Source: Bacteroidetes bacterium GWF2_33_16 (GTDB lineage Bacteria > Bacteroidota > Bacteroidia > Bacteroidales > UBA12077). Taken from it: 55,985 bases of DNA. The number at the start of each line of letters is the position of its first letter. Position 1 is the stretch's first letter. The notes under the pieces were generated by a model. It had not been told where the DNA came from, searched no databases, and saw nothing but the letters and a program-made list of their open reading frames with translations. A program made the position numbers and the translations under genes. The stretch is taken from contig MEOE01000036.1 in assembly GCA_001768565.1 (NCBI GenBank), positions 1 through 55,985 of the forward strand, read 5' to 3'. Positions 52,993-55,985 of this stretch are shown here, one piece after another.

Positions 52993-53340
52993 TTATTCCT
53001 CCGCTTTAGTTTCTTTCTTAGTTTTTTTCTTTTCACTATACTCAACAGCGTATTTATCCATTTTAAATGTTAAAAAACGGATAATTCTTTCGTCGCGTCG
53101 GTACTCAGTTTCAAGTTTGTTGATTAATTCGCCTTTAGCTTTAAATTCAACTAAATAGTAGAAACCAGTCGATTTTTTTTGAATCGGATAAGCGAGTTTC
53201 TTTAAACCCCAATTTTCTTCGTGGACTAATTCGGCTCCATTATTTGCCAAAATGCCTTTGAATTTTTCAACCGTCTCCTTCATCTGTGTATCAGACAAAA
53301 CGGGAGTTGTAATGAAAACGGTTTCGTAATAATTCATCAT
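52993..53340 (-). CDS. rpsF: 30S ribosomal protein S6
   Basis: S6, 115 residues, with [13 protein letters not shown] at the N-terminus and a lysine/glutamate-rich tail. It heads the rpsF-rpsR-rplI operon, driven by the consensus promoter at 53381-53411. A second in-frame ATG directly follows the first. Confidence 0.98.
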   Translation of the reverse strand: MMNYYETVFITTPVLSDTQMKETVEKFKGILANNGAELVHEENWGLKKLAYPIQKKSTGFYYLVEFKAKGELINKLETEYRRDERIIRFLTFKMDKYAVEYSEKKKTKKETKAEE

Positions 53341-53380
53341 AACACTTTTGTTTTAAATAAATAATTAATTTAATGAGCCG

Positions 53381-53411
53381 CAAAATTAGGCATTTTTTTA
53401 ATTTTTACAAA
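53381..53411 (-). promoter_or_regulatory. Promoter of the rpsF-rpsR-rplI operon
   Basis: On the minus strand TTTG (53408-53411), a 19-nt spacer and TAATTTTG (53381-53388) match the Bacteroidota consensus, 40 nt before the rpsF start. Confidence 0.75.
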
Positions 53412-53475
53412 GATTTAGGTAAGTAAATGAAATATAATCATCTAATTTTTTCACGATTCGAATTAACTAGATTTT

Positions 53476-53484
53476 TGTGAATAA
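53476..53484 (-). promoter_or_regulatory. Single DnaA-box match upstream of dnaX
   Basis: The minus strand reads TTATTCACA, a perfect TTATNCACA DnaA box. It is alone in this spacer, so it may regulate dnaX or rpsF rather than mark an origin. Confidence 0.4.
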
Positions 53485-53505
53485 CTTTTTAACACAAATA
53501 AAATG

Positions 53506-53540
53506 TTTGCAGTTATTTTTGGTCAAAAATTATAAATTTG
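53506..53540 (+). promoter_or_regulatory. Possible dnaX promoter
   Basis: TAAATTTG (53533-53540) fits the -7 consensus; a TTTG at 53506-53509 is 23 nt away, longer than the usual 19-20 nt spacing. Confidence 0.45.
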
Positions 53541-53568
53541 TATTTCTTAATTAGCTTAATTATTACAA

Positions 53569-55305
53569 ATGGATAATTTCATAGTATCTGCTCGAAAATA
53601 TCGTCCAGCAACATTTCAATCGGTTGTTGGGCAAAACTCAATTACTACAACCTTAAAGAATGCTATTAAAAACAAACTTCTTGCCCATGCATACTTGTTT
53701 TGTGGACCGCGTGGAGTAGGTAAAACTACTTGTGCAAGAATCTTTGCTAAAACTATAAATTGCAAAAATTTAACAGAAAAAGTTGAGCCATGTAATGAGT
53801 GCGAATCGTGTAAGGCATTTGATCAAAACCGATCTTATAATATTCATGAACTTGATGCTGCATCAAATAACTCTGTCGATGATATCAGAAACCTGATAGA
53901 ACAAGTGCGAATACCTCCCCAGGTTGGTAAATATAGTATTTATATTATTGATGAGGTTCACATGTTATCGGCACAAGCATTTAATGCATTTTTAAAAACA
54001 CTTGAAGAACCACCTGCACATGCAATATTTATTCTGGCAACTACCGAAAAGCATAAAATTATACCAACCATTTTGTCACGTTGTCAGATATTCGATTTTA
54101 ATCGAATTAAAATTGATGATACAGTAACATATCTTGAGCATATTGCAAAAACAGAAGGTATTCAATATGAGGTTGATGCATTCAATGTTATTGCCCAAAA
54201 AGCTGATGGTGCCATGCGTGATGCACTTTCAATTTTCGATCAGGTGGTTAGCTTCTCTGGAGATAATATTACTTATCAGAAAGTTATTGAAAATCTGAAT
54301 GTTCTTGATTATGAGTATTTCTTTAAACTCACTGATGCTTTTTTTAAGAATGATTTATCTACATCACTACTAACATTTAATGAGATTCTAGAGAAAGGTT
54401 TCGATGCACATCATTTTATTTCCGGACTAAGCGAGCATTTTAGAAATCTTCTTGTTGTAAAAGATGAAATAACACTTCAATTGCTGGAAGTAGGAGCTAA
54501 TATCCGCGAAAAATATAAGGAACAAACTCGATCAATTACTACTGATTTTTTATTTTCAGCATTGGAAATCTCCAATAAGTGCGATTTGAATTACAGGATA
54601 AGCCGGAACAAACGGCTTCATGTAGAGCTTGCATTGATTGAGTTATGTAATATAACCAACGAAAAAAAAAACTCTGATTCCATAGAAACAGAAGAAAATC
54701 CTGAAAAAAAAGAGACTAAAACACAAACAGTTGATGAACCTGATCAAGGATGGCGAACAGAAAAGGTTATAAAGAAAATTAATGAGGATGTTAAAAAACT
54801 TGATATCCCAAAAGTCAAACTTAATCATTTACCATCATTCTCTATAAAAGATAATCTTTCAGGACAATCATCTCAAAAGATTGAAGATCTTTCAGATAAT
54901 GAAGTAAATGGCGACATAAATGAAGTAGAGCCTTCGTATAAAGATCAATCATTTTCAGAGCTTGAACTAATTGATAAATGGCAACAATTCTCCGATAAAT
55001 TGGGCGACAGACCAAGAATTTTTAACACCTTAACATCAAAAGAACCAAAATTGGAAAGGGAAACAATAGTTACTTTTCTAATTGATAATAACTTGCAGGA
55101 GGAAATGATTAATGATATTCGAAATGAATTAATTGCATTTTTAAAAGTTGAATTAAAAAACAAAAATATAGAGCTTAAACTAGTTTTAAACGAATCTACT
55201 CAAGAAAGCAAACTATATACTTCTGAAGAAAAATTTAGGCATTTGCTTTCAAAAAATGAGGATTTGGGTAAGCTAAAACAAGAGTTTAACCTGGATTTTG
55301 ATTAA
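53569..55305 (+). CDS. dnaX: DNA polymerase III gamma/tau subunit
   Basis: Clamp-loader subunit, 578 residues. Walker A GPRGVGKTT lies near residue 45, the zinc cysteines in CKNLTEKVEPCNECESC near 64-80, Walker B/DEVHML near 126 and sensor regions by 165. After domain III (to about 360) a charged linker leads to a tau-like C-terminal domain. It is transcribed divergently from rpsF and followed by ferritin. Confidence 0.96.
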   Translation: MDNFIVSARKYRPATFQSVVGQNSITTTLKNAIKNKLLAHAYLFCGPRGVGKTTCARIFAKTINCKNLTEKVEPCNECESCKAFDQNRSYNIHELDAASNNSVDDIRNLIEQVRIPPQVGKYSIYIIDEVHMLSAQAFNAFLKTLEEPPAHAIFILATTEKHKIIPTILSRCQIFDFNRIKIDDTVTYLEHIAKTEGIQYEVDAFNVIAQKADGAMRDALSIFDQVVSFSGDNITYQKVIENLNVLDYEYFFKLTDAFFKNDLSTSLLTFNEILEKGFDAHHFISGLSEHFRNLLVVKDEITLQLLEVGANIREKYKEQTRSITTDFLFSALEISNKCDLNYRISRNKRLHVELALIELCNITNEKKNSDSIETEENPEKKETKTQTVDEPDQGWRTEKVIKKINEDVKKLDIPKVKLNHLPSFSIKDNLSGQSSQKIEDLSDNEVNGDINEVEPSYKDQSFSELELIDKWQQFSDKLGDRPRIFNTLTSKEPKLERETIVTFLIDNNLQEEMINDIRNELIAFLKVELKNKNIELKLVLNESTQESKLYTSEEKFRHLLSKNEDLGKLKQEFNLDFD

Positions 55306-55329
55306 TTAAACAAAATATGATTAGATTTG
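55297..55329 (+). promoter_or_regulatory. Possible ferritin promoter
   Basis: TTTG (55297-55300), a 21-nt spacer and TAGATTTG (55322-55329) fit the Bacteroidota consensus; the -33 box overlaps the end of dnaX. The start codon is 50 nt downstream. Confidence 0.45.
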
Positions 55330-55378
55330 TTATAAATAAAACAAATTATAAAATGTTTAACCTAAAAGAAAAATCAAT

Positions 55379-55870
55379 ATGTTATCAAAAAAAATTGAAA
55401 AGATTTTAAACGATCAGATCGAAAAAGAAGGATATTCCTCAAATCTATATTTGGCAATGGCATCATGGGCTGAGAAAGAAGGTTTTGCTGGAATATCACA
55501 ATGGCTTTATGCTCAAGCTGAAGAGGAAAGAATGCATATGCTTAAATTTGTTAGTTTTATAAACGAACGAGGTGGACATGCTGTAGTTCCTGCTTTTGCA
55601 AAACCTCCTGTGAAGTTTGAGGGTATTAAAAAAATGTTTGATCAGGTATTAGAGCATGAACAATTTATTACTAAATCTATTAATGAAATTGTAGCTTTAG
55701 CTATTAAAGAGAACGATTTTGCTATTAATAATTGGATTCAATGGTTTGTTACTGAGCAAATGGAAGAAGAATCGAATGTTCAAACAATAATTGACAAGCT
55801 AAATCTACTAGGCGATAAGAATTTCTATATTTTTGATCGTGATATTATGGGCTTACGGACTGCAGAATAG
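55379..55870 (+). CDS. ftnA: Non-heme ferritin
   Basis: Iron-storage protein of 163 residues, forming 24-subunit shells. Ferroxidase ligands are visible in EKEGYSSNLYLAMASWAEKEG (glutamate near residue 17), AEEERMHMLKF (near 50-53) and EQFITKS near 94, with WFVTEQMEEE near 122-130. No heme-binding methionine pattern is seen, so it is FtnA-like. It is followed by the right terminal repeat and its terminator. Confidence 0.95.
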   Translation: MLSKKIEKILNDQIEKEGYSSNLYLAMASWAEKEGFAGISQWLYAQAEEERMHMLKFVSFINERGGHAVVPAFAKPPVKFEGIKKMFDQVLEHEQFITKSINEIVALAIKENDFAINNWIQWFVTEQMEEESNVQTIIDKLNLLGDKNFYIFDRDIMGLRTAE

Positions 55871-55893
55871 CATTATCTATAATAAGTTTTTAA

Positions 55894-55985
55894 AAAGAAG
55901 CCGTCTCAAAAGATAATCTGAGACGGTTTTTTTATGTTGTTATTTTTAGCGTATTTATATTTTAGCTTATAGTCTTTTGTTTAGG
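55894..55985. repeat. Right copy of 92-bp window-terminal inverted repeat
   Basis: Exact reverse complement of 7-98 and running to the final base of the window, so the true length is unknown. It starts 24 bp after the ferritin stop. See the left copy for interpretation. Confidence 0.9.
55901..55933 (+). terminator. Intrinsic terminator after ferritin
   Basis: CCGTCTCA/TGAGACGG stem followed by seven T, inside the right terminal repeat and identical to the one after pyrI. Confidence 0.75.

Overview
The window looks like a chromosomal segment of an anaerobic or facultative Bacteroidota, probably Bacteroidales or a relative. The evidence is low GC, Bacteroidota-type promoters (TTTG, then about 19-20 nt, then TAnnTTTG), a FISUMP-domain protein, a Bacteroidota-style LptD, the pyrBI pair and the S6-S18-L9 operon. 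Gene content is mostly chromosomal; I see no phage, CRISPR, transposase, tRNA or rRNA gene. This is inference from motifs, not a taxonomic search.

Layout. (1) 1-5.8 kb: pyrI and pyrB, an IMPACT/YigZ protein, an EamA-type transporter behind a possible structured RNA leader, and a MacB/FtsX-like permease with a convincing sigma-54 promoter. (2) 6.1-28.8 kb: an anaerobic purine/urate breakdown cluster of the kind first described as 'selenium-dependent molybdenum hydroxylase' genes: xdhC, ygeY, ygeW, hyuA, ssnA, a fused Fe-S/molybdopterin xanthine-dehydrogenase-like xdhD, two fold-type II PLP enzymes, an Lrp/AsnC regulator, ygfK, mocA, a flavin reductase fused to an SCP2-like domain, and an AbgT-family transporter. 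A tetR-SDR-epimerase cassette and a membrane/GNAT fusion gene are embedded in it. (3) 29-37.8 kb: an ABC-2 exporter, an outer-membrane-like protein, another EamA transporter, a YqiJ/YqiK-like NfeD-flotillin pair and small enzymes. (4) 37.8-44.2 kb: one molybdenum operon, modABC then xdhA and xdhB. (5) 44.4-55.9 kb: core functions: dnaA, an MCE/MlaD protein, a cell-wall amidase, lptD, a glutamine amidotransferase, ridA, rpsF-rpsR-rplI, dnaX and ferritin.

How the parts fit. The mod operon supplies molybdate; MocA and XdhC mature the cofactor; XdhAB and XdhD hydroxylate purines; SsnA, YgfK, HyuA, YgeY and YgeW are expected to reduce and dismantle the ring and recover carbamoyl groups and ammonia. 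The usual diaminopropionate ammonia-lyase (YgeX/DpaL), carbamate kinase, purine permease and the FAD subunit YgfM are not in this window. The two unusual PLP enzymes are the most likely place for new biochemistry.

The two ends of the window carry the same 92-bp sequence in opposite orientation, each just downstream of a gene. That suggests a dispersed repeat at which the contig stops, or a very large inverted-repeat-bounded segment. Several palindromic repeats and one MITE-like inverted repeat lie between genes.
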